In this document: one piece after another, positions 1 to 5,164 of the stretch
How the letters are laid out: every line of letters begins with the position of its first letter
Numbering within the stretch: position 1 is the stretch's first letter
The notes under the pieces: model-generated
What the model was told of the DNA's origin: nothing
Seen by the model: the letters and a program-made list of their open reading frames with translations, nothing else
Databases searched by the model: none
Program-made: the position numbers and the translations under genes
Source: Actinomycetes bacterium
GTDB taxonomy: Bacteria > Actinomycetota > Acidimicrobiia > Acidimicrobiales > Acidimicrobiaceae
Length of the DNA: 8,777 nt
Assembly (NCBI GenBank): GCA_021790495.1
Contig: JAJYGZ010000305.1
Coordinates: 1-8,777 of the forward strand
Reading direction: 5' to 3'

Positions 1-151
1 AGCCCAGCGCGTTTTGGATATGGGGAAGCGCCACATTTACGATCGTGGCATCGAGCACGATCATCAGCTGCGCTCCGGCGATTAGCGCTATCGCGAACGC
101 CTTGGATACGTGGAAGCCATTTCCGGTGTTGACGTTGCCGGTGCCTGTCAA
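1..151 (-). CDS. DHA2-family (EmrB/QacA-type) MFS drug exporter, N-terminus only
   Basis: Only the amino end of this minus-strand gene is in the window; the rest lies beyond position 1. The frame reads into a first membrane helix, AFAIALIAGAQLMIVLDAT, followed by IVNVALPHIQNALG. The LDATIVNVALP signature in helix 1 is typical of 14-helix DHA2 exporters (EmrB/QacA type), proton-driven antiporters in the inner membrane. The same frame stays open back to a stop at 209-211 and contains no ATG there. Possible starts are TTG at 151 (a weak AGAAAG lies 11 bases upstream), TTG at 196 or TTG at 202. I chose 151, but the start is uncertain. The family call from about 40 residues is fairly safe; the substrate cannot be told. 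Related proteins of this length could also belong to other DHA2 subgroups. Confidence 0.72.
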   Translation of the reverse strand, partial: MTGTGNVNTGNGFHVSKAFAIALIAGAQLMIVLDATIVNVALPHIQNALG

Positions 152-202
152 AATCTGGGTCGCTTTCTTTTCGCCCGCCGCTCGCGCTTCTTGCAATATC
201 AA

Positions 203-540
203 GCTGGCTCAGTGAGCCATGGAGGAGGGGTGTTGGCTTATCCCGGTCGGACGCGCAACCAAGGTCCTCTATCGCCAAATTACTTTCGTAAACTTAAACA
301 TTAATATTCCGAATGCATTCCCGGATATTTTGAGTCGCGCGCATTTGCCGCTTGTGTCCCCGGCGCTCGTCCCGCAACGATGCGGCAGAACTTTGCCTTT
401 GGCTCGCTTTGCCCGGTCCGAGGGTCGTGTTCGCCAAATTGTCCGGTAAGCCAGGGGTCTTCGTCGGAGCGATGATCCGGAAGCTTCGCCTGGCAAAGCA
501 CCGCGCAAGATGCAACAGATTAGGCCTTGGGTGCCAGTCC
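203..540. other. Gene-poor interval between the MFS gene and the sulfurtransferase gene
   Basis: No open frame here looks like a conserved protein; the several short frames on both strands are arginine-rich and overlap one another. An AT-rich patch at about 277-335 stands out from the GC-rich surroundings. It is a reasonable place for the promoter of the leftward MFS gene, although I cannot identify clear -35 and -10 boxes. Within it lies an imperfect inverted repeat centred on GAATGCATTC (311-320). The 3' end of the sulfurtransferase gene lies at 541, and I see no strong terminator hairpin just beyond it. Confidence 0.4.
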
Positions 541-1422
541 TTATAGGTCATCTCCCGAGCCGGGGTCGCTTCCGGTTACCACACCCAGATCTTCCCTGTG
601 CGACCAAGCCGAGAAGGAGCCGGCATACAACAACGGCCTAATCCCGGTGGCGTGTTGGGAGGCGAGGATGAGATGGCATGCGGTAATTCCGGATCCGCAG
701 CTCGTGACCACCTCTGGTCCTTGGTGGAGATCGACGACCTCCGCAAATAGGTTCTCGATCGCAGCTCTGTCCAGGAAGTGCTGGGAGGCGTCCAATAAGT
801 TCGCGCTGGGAAACGAGATCGCACTCGGAATGTGACCGGATCTTGGGTCGATGGGCTCGAAATTCCCCAGGTATCGTTCATTAGCGCGCGCATCTAACAC
901 GCAAACGGTCTTGGCGCGAATCGATTCTGCGAGATCGTCGGTGGTGAGGATGCCATCCGCGAAGCGTTTTTCGCCGCGTGAGAAGGTGGTCTCCCCGAGG
1001 GGTTCGCGCTGGGACGGCCCGCTCTCTAGGCCATACCTCCAGCCCTGGATGCCCCCGTCCAATACCCGGACCTTCATTCCCAGTTGTGTCCCCATCCACC
1101 ACAGGCGCGCGGCGATCGAACCGCCGGAGTCGTCATAGGCAAGTATCTCGCCAGCAGGGTCGACTCCGATGCGGAGCATGGCGGCGATAAAATGGTCCTC
1201 AGAAGGAAGGGGATGCCGGCCTTGGTCCTTGATCGAAAGATCGGCAAGGTGGGTATCAACGTTGGCGAAGGCCGCGCCGGGGATGTGGCCGGTGGCGTAG
1301 GCCTCTGATCCCTTTCGTCCATCGAGGTACCAGCGGCAATCCACCAGCTCGAGCGTCTCGTCGCCGAGACGCTCGAGAGCTTCTTGGGCGCTGATGGTGC
1401 AGGCAATGATTTTCGAAACCAT
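541..1422 (-). CDS. sseA: Rhodanese-type sulfurtransferase (3-mercaptopyruvate/thiosulfate sulfurtransferase)
   Basis: The 293-residue protein has the usual length and two-domain layout of 3-mercaptopyruvate and thiosulfate sulfurtransferases, cytoplasmic enzymes that move a sulfane sulfur onto a catalytic cysteine and on to cyanide or thiols. The N-terminal rhodanese domain (about residues 5-125) carries the CH2A-like GHIPGAAFANVD but no cysteine at its active-site loop (AYDDSGGSIAARLWW), as expected for this class. The C-terminal domain (about 150-285) has DPRSGHIPSAISFP and the active loop TSCGSGITACH, with the catalytic Cys at about residue 242. CGSG[VI]TA is closer to mercaptopyruvate sulfurtransferases than to CRKGVTA-type thiosulfate enzymes, so mercaptopyruvate is the likelier donor. 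ATG at 1422 is preferred over TTG at 1440 because AGGA sits 8 bases upstream. It starts 45 bases after the FMN reductase stop on the same strand, so cotranscription is likely. Confidence 0.9.
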   Translation of the reverse strand: MVSKIIACTISAQEALERLGDETLELVDCRWYLDGRKGSEAYATGHIPGAAFANVDTHLADLSIKDQGRHPLPSEDHFIAAMLRIGVDPAGEILAYDDSGGSIAARLWWMGTQLGMKVRVLDGGIQGWRYGLESGPSQREPLGETTFSRGEKRFADGILTTDDLAESIRAKTVCVLDARANERYLGNFEPIDPRSGHIPSAISFPSANLLDASQHFLDRAAIENLFAEVVDLHQGPEVVTSCGSGITACHLILASQHATGIRPLLYAGSFSAWSHREDLGVVTGSDPGSGDDL

Positions 1423-1467
1423 GATGCCAATCCTAGGCAACTCCGCTGGCGATGAAGTTATGTACGA

Positions 1468-2040
1468 TCAAGCTACGTGACGCGCTTTATTGCCTCCGAT
1501 GCGCGCGAGCATCTGGTTTACCAGTTCTCCAACAAGAAGCTGAGTCGGCCCGTCGGTCAACTCCAGGGCCTCGTTGAACTTCGATGCCGCTTGGTTCACA
1601 TAGACCTCCGGGCGCGCGATGACGTCCGAATCGGTGCCGTGGAGGATGTCTCGCAGATGGAGTTGTGCTCGAACGGTCCCGAGCAGTCCCTGCGAAGCTC
1701 CGAGGATGGCGATCGGCTTTTGCATTAGGGCGTGCCCAGCATACGGGCGTGAAAGCCAGTCGATGGAGTTCTTCAGCAAGGCGGTAGTGGAATAGTTGTA
1801 TTCAGGGGTTGCAATGACTAGAGCGTCAGCGCGCCCAACGAGTTCACGGAGTTGTCGCGCCGCTTGGGGAAGGTTGTCGCCATCGAGTTCGGGCGTGTAG
1901 AACGGAAGCTTTTCGAGGCCGCTGGCGACTACGAATTCGAGGTGGTCGGGCAGCAGCTTCCCCGCCGCCCGCAGCAGAGCGGCGTTATAGCTTCGAATTG
2001 AGGCGGATCCTGAAATTCCAACGATCAAACTTGGCGGCAT
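1468..2040 (-). CDS. NADPH-dependent FMN reductase (ChrR/YieF-like flavoprotein)
   Basis: This 190-residue protein matches the NADPH-dependent FMN reductase family in length and motifs. These are soluble flavodoxin-fold enzymes that use NAD(P)H to reduce bound FMN, and then quinones, chromate or azo dyes. The phosphate-binding loop GISGSASIRSYNAALL (residues 8-23) fits GSxRxxSxN. PEYNYS at 79-84 is the conserved flavin-ring loop, and GASQGLLGTVRAQLHLR at 114-130 is the usual second glycine-rich segment. ATG at 2040 is preferred because GAGAG lies 6 bases upstream and the protein then begins just before the first beta strand; ATG at 2046 and GTG at 2055 are alternatives. It is the first gene of a probable pair with the sulfurtransferase, and a perfect palindrome covers its promoter region. 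Substrate is unknown; quinone or disulfide stress defence would fit the neighbour, by inference. Confidence 0.9.
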   Translation of the reverse strand: MPPSLIVGISGSASIRSYNAALLRAAGKLLPDHLEFVVASGLEKLPFYTPELDGDNLPQAARQLRELVGRADALVIATPEYNYSTTALLKNSIDWLSRPYAGHALMQKPIAILGASQGLLGTVRAQLHLRDILHGTDSDVIARPEVYVNQAASKFNEALELTDGPTQLLVGELVNQMLARIGGNKARHVA

Positions 2041-2062
2041 TCTCATCTCTCGCACTTCGCTT

Positions 2063-2090
2063 ATTTAGTTGCAAGTACAACTAAATTATG
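2063..2090 (-). promoter_or_regulatory. Palindromic operator candidate with -10 box for the FMN reductase gene
   Basis: The arms ATTTAGTTG (2063-2071) and CAACTAAAT (2078-2086) are perfect inverted repeats around a 6-base spacer. On the minus strand a -10-like CATAAT (2085-2090) abuts the palindrome, so transcription would start inside it and a bound protein would block it. No good -35 box is visible. Size and AT-rich symmetry suit winged-helix repressors such as MarR or HxlR families. This assignment is inference, and no regulator gene lies next to it. Confidence 0.5.
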
Positions 2091-2273
2091 AGACAAACTA
2101 TTCCTATCCGGTGACCTCCGCGTTGGCGGGGGTCGTCGCGGTTCAGTTAAATCGGCTTGGGGTGAAGGTATCGCGGCGCAGGTCGGTGCGTCTGCTTGGC
2201 GGACACGAGCCCGGGCCATTGCCCGACGCGACCCAAGCGGTGCCTGCACTGCGCTGAGGTTAGAATTGGCGCC

Positions 2274-2828
2274 ATGAAGCAGCTAGGTCCCAAAGAGATT
2301 GCGCAAATCCAAGCAGCGCCGATTTATTTCATAGCCACGGCACCCCTGTCTGGCGATGGCACCGTCAACCTTTCGCCAAAAGGTCTATCGGATACCATCG
2401 CCGTCGTTGACTCTTCCACCGTCGCCTATCTGGATCTCACTGGTTCAGGCGCCGAAACCGCAGCTCATTTGATGGAGAATGGGCGCATCACCATCATGTG
2501 GTGCTCGTTTGGCGCTACCCCCAACATTTTGCGCATCTACGGCTCTGGAAGTGTTCACCGCCCCGACTCAAAGCGCTTTGGCGAGCTGATCGAGCTCTTT
2601 GGAGACCATCTCGGCGTACGTGGCATCGTCGAGGTAAAGATCAAGTTGGTCAAGAATTCCTGCGGCTTCGGGGTGCCGGTAGCGGAGTCGTTCGCCGAGC
2701 GGCCAGATCTTGACAAGTGGCTTCAAAACAAAGGCGCTGAGGCGCTTTTGGAATACCAGAGCCGCAAAAATGCAGTTTCCATCGATGGATTGGACTCTTG
2801 GGGTGCTCACATGGCTGCCAACGACTAA
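2274..2828 (+). CDS. Pyridoxamine 5'-phosphate oxidase-like (PNPOx-fold) flavin-binding protein
   Basis: The 184-residue protein belongs to the putative PNPOx-like group of split-barrel flavoproteins, cytoplasmic proteins that bind FMN or a related flavin and whose substrates are mostly unknown. Visible family features are the first strand IYFIATAP (17-24), NLSPKG (32-37), DLTGSGAETAAHLMENGRI (54-72) running into TIMWCSF, ILRIYGSGSV (85-94), and the last barrel strand VKIKLVKNSCGFGVPV (121-136). The tail beyond residue 140 is polar and helical-looking. The ATG at 2274 begins a protein of normal family length; GAGG at 2256-2259 is 14 bases upstream, a rather long spacing. The frame opens further upstream but that stretch has no family features. 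It is transcribed alone, and its stop overlaps the stop of the convergent oxidoreductase gene by 4 bases. It is not the biosynthetic PdxH enzyme as far as I can judge. Confidence 0.88.
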   Translation: MKQLGPKEIAQIQAAPIYFIATAPLSGDGTVNLSPKGLSDTIAVVDSSTVAYLDLTGSGAETAAHLMENGRITIMWCSFGATPNILRIYGSGSVHRPDSKRFGELIELFGDHLGVRGIVEVKIKLVKNSCGFGVPVAESFAERPDLDKWLQNKGAEALLEYQSRKNAVSIDGLDSWGAHMAAND

Positions 2829-4084
2829 TCGAGCGCGCTTTCGAGAAGCCTTCGTTCGCTGCTGAGGCGCGTCGCAACGCTCATAAAGGTGGCGAGCGTC
2901 CGGGCCAAAGACGATCCCCGAATCTTGCCCGAGCCCTCCATAAGGTCGTTCCAGTAGATTCCCCACGCCGAACCCACGATGGGAGGGGTGAATCTCGAGG
3001 TAAGCAGGTTCGCCGCGATGTATGCGGCTTTGGGATGCTCTAGCGCCAAGCGTTGCAATACCGATGTCGCGGGAGCAAAGTCCAAATAGAGTCCGCGAAG
3101 GTGCGATTTATATGTTGTCGCCGGATCCTGGCCACCCCTAATAAGTGAGTCTGCAGCGGCACGGCCCGAATCCATCGCGGCAAAGATGCCTTCGCCCTGG
3201 AGGGGATTTACCAGCGCAGCCGCATCTCCGACCAAAAACGCCCTCCCGGCGGCGGGGTTTACTCCCGCCGAACCCATCTTGAGCCACCCGCCAAGCTTTT
3301 TTGTGGTTGCGCTTGTCCCCGAGTGGAGCCATCCTTGTCTCCCAAGTAGTTCGAGGTAGCCCCCCAGCGCTGAAGTTGCCCGAGGAGCACCCCGACGGTC
3401 CGCCAAAACGCCGACTCCGACTCCGACGTTGGAAAAGCCATCGATATCGGGAAATAGCCATCCGTACCCGGGAAACAGCGTCGAATTCTCGCCAAAAAGA
3501 GAGATCACCGGAGTATCTCCTTTTGCTTGGATGTAGGTCCTAATCGCAAAGCCGAAGCGGGATCGGGACTCGTCGACGAGTCCAAGATCTCGTCCGGTTT
3601 GCGAACTCGCGCCATCGGCGCCAATTATGGCATCCGCTTGGATTGGTGCGCCGTGCGAAAGCGTTAGGGCGTATCGGGTTCCCGCTAATTCGACGTGTTC
3701 CAAGCGTGCGGTCACCGACTCGGCGCCCCGGGCCTTGGCGTGGTCGAAGAGAGCTAAATCGAAGTCGCGCCGCCGAATCAGCAGCCCCATTCCGGGGTAG
3801 CTTTCGCCAGCTTGCGCGGGTAGCTTGAGCCGATTGCCGTTGGGACCCACCAATGTCATGTCGGTAACCACTCGACGAGACTGGGGAAGAGCCAGCCCGA
3901 ATTCTGTGCAAAGCGCTACCGCGCGCGGACCTATTAGGTCGCCGCAAGCTTTGTCGCGGGGGAAAGTCGCTTTGTCGATCAAGGCGACTTTTGCGCCCGA
4001 CGCCGCGAGAATAGCGGCGGCGCTCGAACCTGCCGGGCCGCTTCCGACCACCGCTACGTCGAAGTGTTGCGCCATTGCAGTCAT
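2825..4084 (-). CDS. Geranylgeranyl reductase-family FAD-dependent oxidoreductase (MenJ-like)
   Basis: This is a 419-residue flavoprotein of the geranylgeranyl reductase family, which saturates double bonds of prenyl chains in chlorophyll side chains, archaeal lipids or, in actinobacterial MenJ, menaquinone tails. The N-terminal FAD-binding motif is DVAVVGSGPAGSSAAA (9-24). It is followed by the family hallmark FPRDKACGD (41-49), GADGAS (155-160), GYGWLFP (206-212) and the second FAD motif GDAAALVNPLQGEGI (286-300). The C-terminal third is helical without obvious membrane spans. ATG at 4084 has a weak AGAAAG 7 bases upstream; ATG at 4075 is the alternative. It begins 33 bases after the stop of an exported hypothetical protein on the same strand, so a shared transcript is possible. 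In an actinobacterium, a menaquinone-tail reductase is the most natural guess; the substrate itself is inference, and no menaquinone biosynthesis gene is next door. Confidence 0.87.
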   Translation of the reverse strand: MTAMAQHFDVAVVGSGPAGSSAAAILAASGAKVALIDKATFPRDKACGDLIGPRAVALCTEFGLALPQSRRVVTDMTLVGPNGNRLKLPAQAGESYPGMGLLIRRRDFDLALFDHAKARGAESVTARLEHVELAGTRYALTLSHGAPIQADAIIGADGASSQTGRDLGLVDESRSRFGFAIRTYIQAKGDTPVISLFGENSTLFPGYGWLFPDIDGFSNVGVGVGVLADRRGAPRATSALGGYLELLGRQGWLHSGTSATTKKLGGWLKMGSAGVNPAAGRAFLVGDAAALVNPLQGEGIFAAMDSGRAAADSLIRGGQDPATTYKSHLRGLYLDFAPATSVLQRLALEHPKAAYIAANLLTSRFTPPIVGSAWGIYWNDLMEGSGKIRGSSLARTLATFMSVATRLSSERRLLESALD

Positions 4085-4117
4085 GAGATAGCTTTCTGGG
4101 TTGGGTATTCGTAGCTT

Positions 4118-4729
4118 CTAGGAGAAGGACTCTATAAGCAGACGTATGGTGAGCAACGAATTCGTTGCAGATGTGGAATTGCCCAGCGTCGGGACTGAAT
4201 TTCGGGTGATCGTCGCGCTGAGCTCCCAGTAGTTGCCATCGGAGCCGCCTTTTTGGCAGTAGTAGACCTGCGAGGTAGCAGTATTGGTCTGGGTGCGTAT
4301 CTTCCAGCCGAAGTGTTTGAAGGTGGCGAGTTCGAAAGAAGCCAGCTGTGCACGGGACTCGGGGAGCGAAAACGAAACTGAACGGTCAAACAGGCCGTTG
4401 TGGTTGTCGAGGTTTTCCCTTGCCACGACCTGAGATCCCATCGGGACGACCGTAGCCGCAAGGATATTCTTCGGTACGATCCTCGATGGGTCCAGCGGCG
4501 CGAATGCGGATTGGACCGAGAGGTAGGGCTGGGGAATCTTGACGCTGCTATTAGCCGAAACGCCGATTGGTACTCCGGCCAAGGTGCCAGCAATGGCCAC
4601 GACCAGCAACATTGCGAGCAGCCTGTTGCGGGTGCGCGGGGTCAGCTTATGCCTCCGCGGAGGCACCGATGGCATGGCTCGGTCGGAATCTTTCACCCGA
4701 GGCTGACTTGCGATCGGATCGCTGCGCAC
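4118..4729 (-). CDS. Uncharacterised membrane-anchored or exported protein
   Basis: I do not recognise this 203-residue protein. It has a basic, proline-rich N-terminal tail (about 1-36, with PPRRHKLTPRTRNR). A hydrophobic segment follows at 37-58 (LLAMLLVVAIAGTLAGVPIG), ending in GVSANS, so it could be a signal peptide cut after VSA or a single membrane anchor with the C-terminal domain outside. The outer domain contains FDRSVSFSLPESRAQLASFE and FKHFGWKIR, then GGSDGNYWELSATI, and ends in a hydrophobic strand; it holds one Cys (about 158). GTG at 4729 is preceded by promoter-like boxes but no Shine-Dalgarno; ATG at 4675 would give 185 residues and keep the hydrophobic segment. It lies 33 bases upstream of the geranylgeranyl-reductase-family gene, on the same strand. 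Coding is supported by the long uninterrupted frame and the clear export-type N-terminus. Confidence 0.75.
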   Translation of the reverse strand: MRSDPIASQPRVKDSDRAMPSVPPRRHKLTPRTRNRLLAMLLVVAIAGTLAGVPIGVSANSSVKIPQPYLSVQSAFAPLDPSRIVPKNILAATVVPMGSQVVARENLDNHNGLFDRSVSFSLPESRAQLASFELATFKHFGWKIRTQTNTATSQVYYCQKGGSDGNYWELSATITRNSVPTLGNSTSATNSLLTIRLLIESFS

Positions 4730-4733
4730 TTAG

Positions 4734-4763
4734 CTAATCTGGAGAAGTTTGCCGTCACGACAA
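4734..4763 (-). promoter_or_regulatory. Candidate promoter for the exported hypothetical protein gene
   Basis: On the minus strand TTGTCG (4758-4763) is followed after 18 bases by GATTAG (4734-4739). The GTG start codon at 4729 begins only 4 bases after the second box. If these are the -35 and -10 boxes, transcription would start at or within the GTG, giving a leaderless mRNA, a mode common in Actinomycetota. This fits the absence of a Shine-Dalgarno sequence there. Confidence 0.33.
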
Positions 4764-4862
4764 TAAGTTTAAAGCCAGCGCCTGAACTTGAGCCGAGTCA
4801 AGTCTTGCCGGAGTCCCTCGATAGGCCGCTAAATTCTATCTTGCGCTACAAACAGTTGCATT

Positions 4863-4937
4863 GGCGGCGTGGCCGAGTGGTTTAGGCAAGGGCCTGCAAA
4901 GCCCTGTACAGCGGTTCAATTCCGCTCGCCGCCTCCA
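4863..4937 (+). tRNA. tRNA-Cys (anticodon GCA)
   Basis: The sequence folds into a full cloverleaf. Acceptor arms GGCGGCG (4863-4869) and CGCCGCC (4927-4933) pair perfectly. The D arm is GCC...GGC, the anticodon stem AGGGC/GCCCT encloses CTGCAAA with anticodon GCA at 4896-4898, and the T arm is AGCGG TTCAATT CCGCT. The discriminator base is T (4934), as expected for cysteine tRNA, and CCA is encoded at 4935-4937. Confidence 0.96.
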
Positions 4938-4938
4938 G

Positions 4939-4968
4939 TTTGAACTTCGTCTAGTGGCGAAGTTCAAA
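4939..4968 (+). terminator. Perfect 11-bp hairpin just after tRNA-Cys, probable terminator
   Basis: TTTGAACTTCG (4939-4949) and CGAAGTTCAAA (4958-4968) form a perfect stem with an 8-base loop, starting one base after the encoded CCA. The stem is AT-rich and is followed by TCTCCGGGATTTT rather than an immediate T-run, so it is not a textbook intrinsic terminator. Its position makes a role in ending or processing the tRNA transcript likely. Confidence 0.5.
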
Positions 4969-5164
4969 TCTCCGGGATTTTATTGGCTGGTCCGACGGAT
5001 TCGAGTCGATGGCGGTCCGTTGCCGCTCGTTGGTCGCGCAGCGGTGATCGGGTATGGCGCTGGGCTGCTATCTTTCATTTCACCGTCATTTTCGAGGACT
5101 AGGGGGATGAAAGATTACCGCGCTAAGTTTCGACCTCTTTGGCGCTCCTCCAGGTGTCAGCGTT

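Noticed and set aside
280..291. TTAC tttc GTAA inverted repeat as a repressor site
   Set aside because: Four-base arms are too short to distinguish from chance.
221..304. Plus-strand mini-gene: GGAGGAGGGG (221-230) followed by TTG 233 and a 23-codon frame
   Set aside because: The ribosome-binding-like sequence is striking, but the peptide is very short, basic and unrecognised, starts with TTG, and runs antisense to the putative promoter of the MFS gene. There is nothing to support translation.
269..551. Overlapping minus-strand reading frames of 66-85 residues
   Set aside because: All are arginine-rich, overlap in different frames and show no domain-like pattern; they look like chance openings in GC-rich DNA.
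2087..2273. Remnant of a divergent regulator gene next to the palindrome
   Set aside because: The ATG at 2088 opens only eight codons, and the longer frame from 2069 has no helix-turn-helix or other recognisable pattern.
3138..3947. Long frames opposite and within the geranylgeranyl-reductase-family gene
   Set aside because: They are shadows of the strong coding frame on the minus strand, with low-complexity basic translations.
4955..4975. T-loop-like GTTCAAATC, possible tRNA remnant after tRNA-Cys
   Set aside because: The flanking bases do not form a T stem, and the bases are already explained by the hairpin at 4939-4968.
5030..5058. TTGGTC, 17 bases, TATGGC as a glgX promoter
   Set aside because: Each box matches the consensus at only about three of six positions; such matches are expected by chance.
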